This document shows, piece after piece, positions 24,205 to 36,190 of a stretch of 64,000 bases of DNA. The number at the start of each line of letters is the position of its first letter. Position 1 is the stretch's first letter. The notes beneath the pieces were generated by a model. The model worked only from the letters and a program-made list of their open reading frames with translations. It made no database searches and was not told where the DNA came from. This stretch comes from Bemisia tabaci (Eukaryota > Arthropoda > Insecta > Hemiptera > Aleyrodidae), in assembly GCF_918797505.1 (NCBI RefSeq), contig NC_092800.1, positions 558,001 to 622,000 on the forward strand, given 5' to 3'. Position numbers and translations under genes: made by a program.

Positions 24205-24455
24205 TGAAACTGATAGACGAAACGACAGAAAAGAAGACGAAGAGAAAATGGGGCGATCCTATTGGTTGAAACGGGTAGTGTTTTTTAAATAGACTGAGGG
24301 GGGAAATGATGGAATAATTATAGGGTTTCTGGTGGGTTGCCGTTAGTTCGTACTTTACTCACCTACTTTGTCCATTCCATAACCACCCGCCTCCACCAAC
24401 AGGATCGTCCCGTTTTCTCTTCGTCTTTTCGTGTGTAGCTTTGAGTTTCAATTCC
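24205..24455. mobile_element. GACAAAG-type MITE, full copy
   Basis: Left half: GATAGACGAAACGACAG, then ATGGGGCGATCCTATTGGTT. Right half: CAACAGGATCGTCCC, then GTGTAGCTTTGAGTTTC. The two halves are inverted copies. Confidence 0.7.
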
Positions 24456-26520
24456 AATAATATAATTACACCGCCGAGGTACGCAAATTAACCCTACCAA
24501 CATTGAGAACTTTGAAAAATAATAAGACTATAAACAATCGTGTAGGGCTCTTAATTTGGAATTTCAAAGTATTTTAACGTCTTTCGATTTTGTAAGACTG
24601 GAAGGCTACAATCTTATGATCGCTATCTAAGAGTGCGCCTTCAATTTTTACGAGTGAAAGAGAGCACGTTGATTTGCGCATCATTCCGCTGTGCGTGCTG
24701 TAAGAGAATACTGTCACCGCGTTGGAAGACGCGCCTTCGATTTTCTCGAGTAGGCAATTTCTTAACCTAGGAACTCGTTAATTTGTATCCATTTCGCCGT
24801 GCTGTTTCATCACCAGGAACGGAGGTCAAGGCACGTTCGAGGGAAAACAGTGCGCACATACGGCATACGTGCTACAACTTCATGGATGTCTCTGTAAAAT
24901 ACTCGGTTGGGCGCATGCTAAAAATCGTTTCTACATTAAAACTGCCCTAGTTGTTCCTTTCAGTTCACACGGAGCCTTATGATGGCGGATATTTTGCAAC
25001 TTCTCAGTTGGGCGGGAACCATATCAAAGGCTGTTCTTGGGTAATTCGCGCTTCCGTTGGCTTATCAGTTCGTCGCCTACCGGACAAAAGGGCGTAACTA
25101 TATACATTTTGCAATGAACCCTGTCCTCCATACATTCCAATGCTTTTCCGGGCTCATCTCAATGTGTAGTTACGCCCGTATGTCAGCCCTCAGCCAAGCG
25201 ACGAGTTATCGCCTGTGTTTATCGACACTAATAAACGAGGCTCTGACACCTAAGCTCCTGTTCCGCTGGGGGTGATTTTTCACGTCGCATTAGTGTCGGC
25301 ACCTCAAGCGATGCTTGCTCCAGCTGCGTCATTGGGTGGATTCATTTCATGCACAACGCTACGCCATTCATACGTCAACGAATCGTTTGAAAAATAGTAC
25401 ACTTCCATTCCTTTTCTTTCTTCCCTTTTGAGGAGGAAGAAAAATTGAAATAATGTAAAAAAGTCTGATTATTCTAAAAATGCAAATTAGGATTTTTGAC
25501 CTCGAAATGGACCTCCTGAAATCAAACAGATTTCTTGTTTTTTATTTGAAATCTTTTCTTGATCTAAAATAAGGATGCAGAAACTATGACGGTAGACATT
25601 TCTTCGTCTTCAAAAAGAAAAAAAAAAAAGAGGAAGAAAAAAAAGGTTTTTTTTTTCTTTTCTTTTTTAATTTACTTGTAAATGGATATTTTGAGATCTT
25701 CTATCTAAAAGGACGTAAACAAAGTTATTTTAGGGACGTATTACAATGAACCAAGGGGCAAGTTTAAAAAAAAAATGGTGAAATAGATATGTTCTTAAAG
25801 CTGCCAAAGATGTCGGAAAAAAATTTTAATGGAAAAGGTTCCTAACAAATTTTCACGAATTATTGCGCAGACAGAAAAAACTCTATAGCTCTCCCTTTGA
25901 AATCCCGAGGAACTGGGTGGCAAAGCATCATTCTCAGAAGCGCTGTTTTTTTTGGATATTGCATAATGCTATGTTCGGAATCGTCAATTCAACCAGGCAC
26001 GAGAGAATCGTACTCAAAAATAAGGAAAAATCACAAGACTGTGTAGACAGACGAGCAGTTCACACGATTCAAAACATGATGGTGCAACTCGGAGCTTGAA
26101 CGACAAAGAAATGCAGTTGTTCACACACAACTCCGACGATTTATTCATACGAACATATGATACCAATTTTTGACGTGAGAACATTTTGCACATGCTACAT
26201 GATGGACGGTGACAGTCAAATGGAGAAACCCACCTCATAAGATCGTACGGATTTCATACAAGTTTATTGTTCAGAGACCTTCAGAAAATAACGGGCTAAA
26301 TGCCAACATGTTGCGTCAAACCCAATTTTGATTTTTTTTAATCCGCCTCTTTGTTTTCATTTCTTCGCTACCCCTTGTTTTGAGGATTAGATTGCAGATC
26401 ATAGTTAAAACTTAACTTTCGAAAAATAGATTTCGCGCCATCGTGGGCCTCAGCGAAAAGGGGAAGGGTAAGTCGGGGGAGGGGGGGGGGGGCGACAATG
26501 GAAATGCACGACGCGACGTA
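24456..26520. other. no gene seen
   Basis: Apparently single-copy sequence, part of it with raised GC and CpG (24600-25350). A 72-codon ORF at 25057 has no recognisable family or splice context. Low-complexity A and G tracts occur near 25620 and 26475. Confidence 0.5.
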
Positions 26521-26525
26521 CCGTA

Positions 26526-26769
26526 CTGCCGTGCAAAGGAAAAATGCCGTTCAGAGGTTGCCGGATTTCCTTCGATAAAGGCCGAATTTACCGGGAAAAT
26601 TTTGATTACTTTTCTTCCATTTTTTCAGACAATTTTGTTCGGAATTTCAACTAAAATATCTGAAAATTTCAAGAGAAAAACATGAATAACTTTCCCCACA
26701 AAAACATGTTTTATTCGGGGAAATTTGGCGACTTTCCAATGTTCATACGGAGTTTTCCATTAGCACTGG
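26526..26769. mobile_element. ACGCCG MITE, diverged
   Basis: Ends are TGCCGTGCAAAGGAAAAATG and ATACGGAGTTTTCCATTAGC, with the family interior. Confidence 0.7.
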
Positions 26770-27405
26770 AGAATAATGGTCCACGGAATAATCGAGACAC
26801 AATACTATTTGCTTTCTAGTAAGTTTGGTGGTACGGAGTTTAATTTTTCGATGGAAGGGAAGCATCAAGTCTCCAAGAACTCCCCCCCCCCTCCTTCCCG
26901 CGCCATGTCTCACATCCACGGCCGACTCTGCAAAAAATTACCAAAATCAATTTAGTAAGATCTGAAACATGTTTGAGACGCTTCAAATCTTTTAAAATAA
27001 TTTCAAACCTCTCACATGTTCCCTCCTGGAGTGTCCAGACCTCGTCTAGATACTTGGCCGGAATATTTTAAAAATAATTTTCGGTTACTTTCAAAATACA
27101 CTGAAAAAATTCCAACGTGAATATCTTCATGAAAACACTGTACAAATATTTTGAGAATATTTCTTCTCTGGATTTAAAAGAAAAAAACCAGCAGAAAAAT
27201 CTCATGGAAACATGTGTATGTTTCCTCGACAACATTCTACGGGAAATATTGCCAATTCTACGATTTTCTAACTACTTCCTTGTGACGGCTCATACTTCAT
27301 TTTGCGGAAAGTCGCAAAAATTATTAAATAGGCGAAGTACATGCGCGAAAAGCGAGAAGAGAGGAGAGTGCGACATTCCTCGGGGGCGAGGTGATCAATT
27401 AATGA

Positions 27406-27568
27406 CAGTGGCGAGGCGTGAATGATCGATTATCGACATTACCCCATTTGAAGCTGTGAAAAAGAATCGATTATTAAAGTGTCCATTGCGAGCACCCTGT
27501 TTATCGATCCTTTTTCATAGGTTTAAATGGCAGATCAATCGATAAATCGATATATTTCTGTCAACGCA
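27406..27568. mobile_element. hAT-like MITE (CAGTGGCG ends)
   Basis: Begins CAGTGGCGAGGCGTGAATGA; the interior matches 16686-16850. The right end has decayed. Confidence 0.7.
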
Positions 27569-27960
27569 CCGGCACCGCATCTGAGACCGGACGGATAAAC
27601 ACTGGTTTTGACCTATTAAACTCTTTAATGAGACCGGTTGTGCAACCTCGGTGGTGTTGACAATCCGACAAACTCAACATCCAGTTGCAAATCGGAGCGA
27701 CAGGCCTGCAACATTGTAGCACTCTATCAAGAGCATCAACCGCAGGCGCCAGGATCATTCCGGGATCGTGGTTTATTCTTGTTCAGAGGTTAAGTCAATC
27801 GTCAAAAATGCATTATTCAGCTGATGAAGATATGTTTATCATTCGGGAATTTTCCACGTTATCCTAGATTTTCCCAGTGTTGGAATTGGAAAAGTATGCA
27901 AAAGAGCTTTTAAAGTTTTCACACCATGCCCAACTTTCGCGATCGACTCACTCCCCTGTG

Positions 27961-28202
27961 CTGCCGTGCTAAGGAAGAACGCCGTATGAGCACTTGAGAG
28001 TTGTCAAATTTCCTTCGATAAAATGTTTATTTTCAAGCAAAGTTATGAATATTTTTCCTTGGAGTTTTCAGAATCTTTAGGTGAAATTGCGAACAAAAAT
28101 CAAAAGGAAAATGTTCATAAATTTTCCAGGAAATTCGTGTTTTATCAGAGGAAATTTGGCAACGCCTGAAGGTTCATACGGCGTTTATCCTTAGCACGGC
28201 AG
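27961..28202. mobile_element. ACGCCG MITE, best-preserved copy
   Basis: Ends CTGCCGTGCTAAGGAAGAAC and TCCTTAGCACGGCAG form a clean inverted repeat. Adjacent to each end are the family's GTCAAATTTCCTTCG and GGAAATTTGGCAACGCC words. Confidence 0.9.
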
Positions 28203-28488
28203 TGTGTGACCGTATGTACGATCTCATCTGTTAAAGGAAGCGTTTGTACGGTGTGGTCGAGCGATTAGCCGGCCGAAAAACCTCGGAGAAAATTACAGCG
28301 GATCTTGGGCGCGAATCAGCCAACGAGAGACCAAAGTTGCCAGATTTTGCGATTAAATGTAGATCTTTAACGAGAATTTAAATGGGGATATTTTCGGTAC
28401 AATCTGGCAACAGTGAGCTCAACACGTGCAGGTATTTCAAGCGCACATCGCTGTTCGTGCATGCAAATGTCACTAAATCACCGCTGCT

Positions 28489-28742
28489 CTGCCATGCTAA
28501 GCAAGAACGCCGTATGGGCTTTCAGACGTGGCCAAATTTCCTTGGATTAAATACGAATTTTGAGGGAAATCTGTGAATATTCATCCTCCAATTTTTCTCG
28601 CGGGGTTTTATTCGCAATCGAGTCTAAATAATTGTCTATTTCAAGAGCAAATGTTCATAGCTGTCCATAAACATAAACATTTAATTGAAGGAAATGTAGC
28701 ACCTATTGAGTATTCATACGACGTTTTTTCTTAGCATGGTAG
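28489..28742. mobile_element. ACGCCG MITE
   Basis: Ends are CTGCCATGCTAAGCAAGAAC and ACGTTTTTTCTTAGCATGG. It lies 290 bp from the previous copy in the same orientation. Confidence 0.8.
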
Positions 28743-29201
28743 AGCTGCCGCCCGTAATTTTCTAACGCCTTCATTCTGAGCTGTATGCTTATACGCGCAA
28801 AGTCCCAGCAATAGGTGTGAGATTGTACTCATATCATGCCGCTGTCAACTCAGAAAAAAAACCCAAGAAAATTTACAGGGAATCCCAAGCTTAAACGCGG
28901 GGCTTTTCAGAATCAATTTTTAAGATTAGAATGGGATTTTTCTTTTTTAAACGCTCTCCCAAAAATTCACCTTTTTTTGGATTTTTCCAAAATCCACGCC
29001 CCCCCCCCCCCCCCTCCAAATAAGATATAGATTTTTTTTATTTCAAAGTGTGTTCAGCTTGTGAACGAACAGAGAAATGCTTATTTTCATGGAATATCAT
29101 TCCAAGCCGTCGTCACAATCAAGACAAAACTGTTTCATAACCAAAATTTTCAAGAGGTGTAACTCTGAAGGGGGGATTTTCTGTGTGAAAACTAACTGTG
29201 T

Positions 29202-29432
29202 GCAAAAAGGAACCAGCGCAATTACTGTGTTGTAAATATGTTACTTCTTCACAATTATCTAAAAAATCTCCCAGAATAGCAAATAGTTTTTGCTCATTAC
29301 CAAAAAGATTGTTAATATTAAGAGAAAATAATTGTGTAAATTTTAATTATGTACACATATTGAGTATTTTTTTAAAAAAAGAAGAAGTTGCACGATTTTG
29401 AATAGAATGTAAGCACGCTGGTTCCTTTTTGC
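29202..29432. repeat. foldback with GCAAAAAGGAACCAGCG ends
   Basis: GCAAAAAGGAACCAGCG at the left pairs with CGCTGGTTCCTTTTTGC at the right: 17 bp perfect, 231 bp in all. Confidence 0.7.
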
Positions 29433-29433
29433 T

Positions 29434-30272
29434 ACATGCGCGATCAATTTGATCCTAAGAATCATTTCTGAAAATATTCGCGTTTAACTTTGGAAAATTC
29501 TGTGTTAGGGGGGGGGGGGGGGGGGGGTGTGTCTATTCTACACTTGAGTCCTATAAATTTCGGGCCATTAGAATGGAGACGGTTCCACCGCAGCGGAGAA
29601 ATTCGCTTGATCGTTGATGGTTGCTAAACGTTTGGATTGGCATAGAGCACGTATGGGTCCTCATTTCAGACACTTGAAACCCGTTATGACAGTAACGAAA
29701 ATGAAAACTTGGACGAAAGCTTCCTATCGTGGAACCCTTCCGCATACGTATCGTCCAAAATTTGAAACGAATAGATCGTATACGTTTTAATTCGCCGCCA
29801 AAATGCTTATGCTCTTCGTGAAATGTTTGTCTCTGCGATATTTTTTTGAGTGCTAATACGGGGCTCCGTTAATCTTCAGTGGCTGATCCGTTAGTTTGAA
29901 TCACCCATGAGACCCGCGTGTTGATGGTTACGCGGTGTTGTCGCAGGTTTAGCATTTGTTCCGCGAAGGCAGAGAAATATTTTTCAACTAGTTTTTTCTA
30001 AAGGGTATGGTTTTTGTACTGCAAACTTCAAATCGTCGTATAACTTATTAACGGTTGTTAATGGGCATTTTCGGCGCAAAATGTTCGTCGAACACTCCCC
30101 TGTATTTTCTAACATCAATAACTCAATTTGGAGTTTTTTATGAGCTAAGGCCTCTTTACTTATGAACGGTTACATTTCAGGGAATAATGCAAAGCAAAAG
30201 GAGTTGACATTTTCCGCCTTTTGCAAACGTATAGAAAACTGCAGTATTAGCCCGGCGAATACGGAATTTTCA
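29434..30272. other. no gene seen; G-tract
   Basis: Contains a run of about 20 G near 29508-29527. No convincing exon is seen. Confidence 0.5.
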
Positions 30273-30490
30273 GGGTTGCCACAGAATTCAGAAAATAAAA
30301 TTCCCTAATCACCCTGACACATTTTGGCGAAATTCTCTGACAATTGAAGATGAGACGGGTGGTTATGAAGGCATAATTGTAAATAGTTTTCACGCAAAAT
30401 TTCTTGTTTGAACCCTCAAACCCATTCTAGAAAGCAAATGAAGGTGATTTAACAAATTTTCCCTGACATTCCCCGGTTTCCCTGACCTGT
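30273..30490. repeat. CAGGGTTGCCA-type repeat
   Basis: Begins CAGGGTTGCCACAGAATTC and shares GGTTATGAAGGCATAATTG with the copies at 17262 and 45405. Confidence 0.7.
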
Positions 30491-30670
30491 GAAGAGATCC
30501 AAATTTTCTTCATTCCCCGCCAAGAACAGTGCTACGTATACGGGCGTAAAAATACACACTTTTTTAAAATTCTTCATGGACTGATAACACGGAATATTCG
30601 AGGATAAATTTGACATCAATGTTGCAGATTTGTTTGTAAACAGTCCGCAATGTCGTGAACTCCAGAATCT

Positions 30671-30940
30671 ATGTCGTGTGGTCGAATCGAGTTGGCCGTC
30701 ATCGCCTCTGCATTTTTTCTCCTAATTATGTCTCGTTTTCATTTGACCTCATATTTCAACTTTTGGCTTGTGATATGGCGCAGCTCCGACCGAGTGCGCG
30801 ATGTTTCTCTTGCGACTTTCGGAGTGTCCAATTCTCCATCGTCAAAATTTCCATTACACCTCCAAATCAAAGAGAAGAAACGATTCCATCCACAAATTAG
30901 AGGAAAGGCCTCAATTTCGTGGGCTGCGATGCCATGCTAA
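30671..30940 (+). CDS. 89-codon ORF, unknown
   Basis: ORF from ATG at 30671, with one hydrophobic segment near its N-terminus (ELAVIASAFFLLIM). It runs into the MITE at 30929, which supplies its stop. No family is recognised; an overlapping frame is also open. Confidence 0.12.
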   Translation: MSCGRIELAVIASAFFLLIMSRFHLTSYFNFWLVIWRSSDRVRDVSLATFGVSNSPSSKFPLHLQIKEKKRFHPQIRGKASISWAAMPC

Positions 30941-31179
30941 GAAAGAACGCTTTATGAGCCTTCAAGCGTTGCCAAATTTCCTAAGACAAATCACTAATTT
31001 TTAGGAAAGTTTGTGGATATTTTTCTTCCAATTTCTCAGATAATTTTGTTTGGAATATGCCCTGAATTTTCTGAAAATTTCAAGGAAAAGTATTCAGTAC
31101 TTTTCTCAAAAATAAACATTTCTTCAGAGGAAAGGCAACTCTCGAATGCTATCTTACGGCGTTCTTCCTTAGCACGGCC
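30929..31179. mobile_element. ACGCCG MITE
   Basis: Ends are TGCCATGCTAAGAAAGAACG and CGTTCTTCCTTAGCACGGC. Confidence 0.85.
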
Positions 31180-32622
31180 GTGCGGTTGACTGCGAATCGG
31201 GTAAACACAACCTTAAAATCAGCGCAATCAGCTCATCACACAACTCATCGACGATTTTACTCGCGGCTCAAATCGGCCGCAAACCGCACTAGTAGGGCGG
31301 ATAAGCATAACAATCGTGCATTTCTGGAAGAAAGCATGAAACTTTCAGGATATCATCTTTACCTATAGAAGGTTCAATTTCGCAAGTGAGCCCAAAATTC
31401 TGAGGCCATGGGGGCCGGGGGGGCAGGGGGCCCTGATTTCGCTATGTTTTGCCGAATTTTCGCGTTGGATCATCGTGAGAACGCCGTTAACAATGTAAAA
31501 TGTGATCAAAACCTATGTAAACGTCATTAATAGGTTCTCTCAAACAGTATCCTAAAATGCTAGCACTGTCCGATCCCGGAGCACCCCTCAAAATGCCTAA
31601 AATTCAAAATGGCGCCCATAATAAGGCCTCCGGAATATCGGTATTTTCACTTGTGCATATCCTGTCATGTGAGGTATCGTTTTCCATGTAATTTTGGTCG
31701 CAGATTTCATATTTGAAGTCAAAACAACCCCCCGGTCAAAATTGGTGCCCCCAATCCAAGATGGCGTCCAGATTTGAAAGGCAGGAGGGTGCATTTTTTA
31801 AACTTTTACGCGATAAGGCAAGTGATATGTCATTTCCTATGTAATTTTGGTCGTAGATTTCATTACTGAAGTCAAAACAGTCCTCCGGTCAAAGTTGGTG
31901 CCTCAAATCCAAGATGGTGGCCAAATTTTAAAGGCAGGAGGGTGCATTTTTTCAAATTTTTACGTGATAAGGCAAGTGATATGTCATTTCCTATGTAATT
32001 TTGGTCGTACATGTCATTATTGAAGTCAAAAAAGCCCCCCGGTCAAAATTGATGCCCGAAGTCTAAGATGTCGGCCAAATTTGAAAGGCAGGAGTGTGAA
32101 TTTTTATGAGAAAAATAATCACGTGAGATGACAAGAGAGGTAGGTATCAATTCATACGCATTTTTAGTCAACAAAACGAATCTAAATGAAATGTAAAAAA
32201 AATCTTTCACACAAAAATGATACGAGATAATTAAGAGGGTGATCAGTTTGGCCGTCCACGGTAGGAATGATGTTAACAGGAGCATCTATAATGAGCTATT
32301 TTATTCATTTTTAAGCCCATATAATTTCTCAATAAAGATAAGGGCATTTCACGCGACGCACCTGCCGTACCCTCTCCAGTCAGTATAGGAGAAAATCCTA
32401 ATCAACACATGCTGATTCACATTCCCAGTGAAGCTCTTCAGGATCTTCCTCCTACGGTTCTGTAAGTTTTTACAGTTGGAGTCTTCAGAACTTCTGCATG
32501 AGTCTAAGAACGAAAACATTATTTTCTTGGTGGTACCTACAGCATGGTGTCACTCCCTTTCTTACAATTACACCGGATAATTTTAAGCGGGGATTCCGGA
32601 AGCTGGAGGCAAGTCACGGTGA

Positions 32623-32886
32623 AGGCAAGTGATATGTCATTTCCTATGTAATTTTGGTCGTACATGTCATTATTGAAGTCAAAAAAGCCCCCCGGTCAAA
32701 ATTGATGCCCGAAGTCTAAGATGTCGGCCAGATTTGAAAGGCAGGAGTGTGAATTTTTATGAGAAAAATAATCACGTGAGATGACAAGAGAGGTAGGTAT
32801 CAATTCATACGCATTTTTAGTCAACAAAACGAATCTAAATGAAATGTAAAAAAAATCTTTCACACAAAAATGATACGAGATAATCA
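32623..32886 (+). repeat. third copy of an arm segment, in the palindrome spacer
   Basis: Repeats 31964-32230 in the same orientation as the left arm, nearly base for base, including GTCATTATTGAAGTCAAAAA and TAGGTATCAATTCATACGC. Confidence 0.9.
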
Positions 32887-32911
32887 AGATGATTGCCATC
32901 ATGGCTGACAA

Positions 32912-33142
32912 GTGAAAAATGATGAGCCACTAATAGTGAGGTGTCTCGTTGGTTACTGCACAAAAACTCTGAACTCAATTTCAGATGCCCTAGACTTAGA
33001 GGATGAACAATTAATAAGTACCGAAAATAATTTAGAAAACTTTCAGTCGGTTTCAGTTGGTGGGTCTCTACTCAATCGAGTGCGATCGAAGCATAGGCAT
33101 ACTTACGAATCCATTGCACAAACCTATGTTCCATCAAATTGA
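32912..33142 (+). CDS. 76-codon ORF in palindrome spacer
   Basis: Encodes a hydrophilic, acidic then basic peptide (CTKTLNSISDALDLEDEQL, then NRVRSKHRHTYES). Composition looks protein-like but no family is recognised. It could be a remnant of a transposon's coding region. Confidence 0.2.
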   Translation: MKNDEPLIVRCLVGYCTKTLNSISDALDLEDEQLISTENNLENFQSVSVGGSLLNRVRSKHRHTYESIAQTYVPSN

Positions 33143-33379
33143 TGAGCAGACACCAATGTTTCTTTGCATTTTCAAAGTGATGTTAAACGCGCAAAATCCG
33201 AGATGATAGCTGTTCTTACATGCGTTTACTGGTTGCCATTCAACCCCTCACATCCGTAAAATAGGAACAGCAACTTTATTCTGTACGCTTTTATGTGATC
33301 CTTACCTGCAAGAATCTAAAGAAAGGTTCTTGGAACCTAATCAAAACCATGAACGGACATAAAGAGCAGGAAAAGAGTA

Positions 33380-33638
33380 GATCGATGGTGAAACTGCTTA
33401 AATACTATTTCGGTTTGCGGTGTTGCAGACTTCTTGTCATACTTGTGTTCCTTCATTAAAAAATACTGGAGTCATTTCTTGAAAACTTTGCTTGTTTTCA
33501 CTCTCTATGTGAGGAATATTCTGTAAAAATGTCAAGCCATGATGTTGGTTTGGTCCCCTTTCAAAAAATAAAATAGGAGCGAATTTTTTGAAATCCTGCA
33601 ACCAAGATACGCACTTTTGCTGTTTCACCGTCGATATA
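33380..33638. mobile_element. TATCGACGG-type MITE inside palindrome spacer
   Basis: AGATCGATGGTGAAACTGC at the left and CTGTTTCACCGTCGATATA at the right, with the family interior diverged. Confidence 0.65.
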
Positions 33639-35220
33639 TTACTCCTCAATGGTAGCCAAAAAAATGTGACTTTCGAAGACCTCCGTCATCATATATCGAA
33701 GGAAAAATTTCCAGCTTTCAAAGTCTTCATTCAATTAGAGAAATTACCCTCGATATCATCAGCAATGAAGTAGGTAACATTAATTTAGGAGCTACTTTTA
33801 TACTCAACTGTGGATGGGATGAAGTGATCTGGATGCTTGTCTTTGGGGATGGATGAATAAAAACAAGGAGCTTCATCCTATTTTAAGTGACTTGCCTCCA
33901 GCTTCCGGAATCCCCGCTTAAAATTATCCGGTGTAATTGTAAGAAAGGGAGTGACACCATGCTGTAGTACCACCAAGAAAATAATGTTTTCGTTCTTAGA
34001 CTCATGCAGAAGTTCTGAAGACTCCAACTGTAAAAACTTACAGAACCGTAGGAGGAAGATCCTGAAGAGCTTCACTGGGAATGTGAATCAGCATGTGTTG
34101 ATTAGGATTTTCTCCTATACTGACTGGAGAGGGTACGGCAGGTGCGTCGCGTGAAATGCCCTTATCTTTATTGAGAAATTATATGGGCTTAAAAATGAAT
34201 AAAATAGCTCATTATAGATGCTCCTGTTAACATCATTCCTACCGTGGACGGCCAAACTGATCACCCTCTTAATTATCTCGTATCATTTTTGTGTGAAAGA
34301 TTTTTTTTACATTTCATTTAGATTCGTTTTGTTGACTAAAAATGCGTATGAATTGATACCTACCTCTCTTGTCATCTCACGTGATTATTTTTCTCATAAA
34401 AATTCACACTCCTGCCTTTCAAATTTGGCCGACATCTTAGACTTCGGGCATCAATTTTGACCGGGGGGCTTTTTTGACTTCAATAATGACATGTACGACC
34501 AAAATTACATAGGAAATGACATATCACTTGCCTTATCACGTAAAAATTTGAAAAAATGCACCCTCCTGCCTTTAAAATTTGGCCACCATCTTGGATTTGA
34601 GGCACCAACTTTGACCGGAGGACTGTTTTGACTTCAGTAATGAAATCTACGACCAAAATTACATAGGAAATGACATATCACTTGCCTTATCGCGTAAAAG
34701 TTTAAAAAATGCACCCTCCTGCCTTTCAAATCTGGACGCCATCTTGGATTGGGGGCACCAATTTTGACCGGGGGGTTGTTTTGACTTCAAATATGAAATC
34801 TGCGACCAAAATTACATGGAAAACGATACCTCACATGACAGGATATGCACAAGTGAAAATACCGATATTCCGGAGGCCTTATTATGGGCGCCATTTTGAA
34901 TTTTAGGCATTTTGAGGGGTGCTCCGGGATCGGACAGTGCTAGCATTTTAGGATACTGTTTGAGAGAACCTATTAATGACGTTTACACAGGTTTTGATCA
35001 CATTTTACATTGTTAACGGCGTTCTCACGATGATCCAACGCGAAAATTCGGCAAAACATAGCGAAATCAGGGCCCCCTGCCCCCCCGGCCCCCATGGCCT
35101 CAGAATTTTGGGCTCACTTGCGAAATTGAACCTTCTATAGGTAAAGATGATATCCTGAAAGTGTCATGCTTTCTTCCAGAAATGCACGATTCTGGGAACT
35201 TTTCCCCCTTATCCGCCCTA

Positions 35221-35457
35221 CACTGAGAAAAAACTATGGTTTATAAACCTATTAGAGGTAAATATGGAACACCTATAATAGTCGTATATAAACTAATGAT
35301 TCTCGGTCTGTGAACCATACTAAGGTCTCTGTACCTAATTGAGGTACAGGTACCATAACTAAGGTATATGTGCTATTATTATATGTAGAGGTACTACTAT
35401 TAGTGGTGTTCCATATTTACCTCTAATAGGTTTATAAGCCATAGTTTTTTCTCAGTG
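35221..35457. mobile_element. MITE with CACTGAGAAAAAACTATGG ends, TA duplication
   Basis: Ends CACTGAGAAAAAACTATGG and CCATAGTTTTTTCTCAGTG pair, and pairing extends about 60 bp (TATTAGAGGTAAATATGGAA). It is flanked by TA on both sides (35219-35220 and 35458-35459), which fits a Tc1/mariner-type target. It interrupts the right end of the large palindrome, so it arrived later. Confidence 0.88.
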
Positions 35458-35509
35458 TACTACACTAACCACAAAAAACCGCTCGATGAAATGAGAGGGC
35501 TGATTTTTG

Positions 35510-35606
35510 ACATTGATGGACAAAATGATAGACAAAGGGCAGATGGAGCGATCTTGTGGGTGAAGCGAGAGGTTGCAATCGACGAAGGAAGTAAGGAAAA
35601 GACTAA
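35510..35606. mobile_element. GACAAAG-type MITE, left half
   Basis: ATAGACAAAGGGCAGATGG and AGCGATCTTGTGGGTGAAGC match the left half of the family; the right half is missing. Confidence 0.5.
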
Positions 35607-35610
35607 CTAG

Positions 35611-35822
35611 GCAGTATCCTCCGGTAAAATATGTATTTTTGAGGTAAGTTATGAATGTTCTCCCTTGAAATGTTCAGATACCATTGACTAAACTGCGAAA
35701 CGAAATTCTTTGCAAAATTTAGAGAAAAATGTCCTTAAGATTTTCATAAAAATTGGGTTTTTTATCAAAGGAAATTTGGCAGCGTTTGGAGGTTTATACG
35801 CCGTTTTTCATTAGCACGGCAG
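35611..35822. mobile_element. ACGCCG MITE, left end lost
   Basis: The interior and right end (ATACGCCGTTTTTCATTAGC, then ACGGCAG) are present. The left terminal repeat is deleted. Confidence 0.65.
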
Positions 35823-35884
35823 TAGTGTAGTGCCCTTCGTGTAAAGCAAGATCATGGAGCACGGTGCGTAATGGTCTAATGGTT

Positions 35885-36047
35885 CAGTGGCGTGGCGTCC
35901 TTTGCAATATATCGATTGACCTGCCATTTAAACTTGTGGGAAAGTATCGATAAATACGGTGTTCGCAACGCAGGCCTCATTATTCGATTCTTACCGAAGC
36001 TTCAATTAGAGAAGTATTAATAATCGATCTTTCACGCCTCGCCACTG
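35885..36047. mobile_element. hAT-like MITE with 8-bp target duplication
   Basis: Ends are CAGTGGCGTGGCGTCC and ACGCCTCGCCACTG. Flanks read TAATGGTT before and TAATGGTG after, a near-perfect 8-bp duplication, as hAT elements make. Confidence 0.85.
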
Positions 36048-36100
36048 TAATGGTGACTGAAAACTTGGATCATCGCGCCAAAGCGCGCGTTACTTGACCA

Positions 36101-36190
36101 CATTTGGACGTATTTATGCTAAAAGGAACTATTCTCCACGCTAACCTTATGCACATATAGTTCCTTTAAACGTAAATACGTCCATTTGTC
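36101..36190. repeat. short palindromic hairpin (same family as 21221)
   Basis: GGACGTATTTATGCTAAAAG and GAAC pair with GTTCCTTTAAACGTAAATAC and GTCC. Confidence 0.8.

Larger units (their letters stand above)
31290..35462. repeat. 4.2-kb palindrome (large inverted repeat)
   Basis: Left arm 31290-32617, right arm 33887-35462 (about 1337 bp once the 35221-35457 MITE is removed), spacer 32618-33886. Outer ends are TAGTAGGGCGGATAAG and CTTATCCGCCC..TACTA. The arms are almost identical: ORFs of 65 and 80 codons appear unchanged in both. Within each arm a unit of about 150 bp is repeated ('GGCAGGAGGGTGCATTTTTT', 'TATGTCATTTCCTATGTAAT'). Confidence 0.93.

Noticed and set aside
31597..34906. ORFs of 65 and 80 codons repeated in the palindrome arms
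   Set aside because: Their identity in both arms reflects the inverted repeat, and composition is not protein-like; no coding claim is made.
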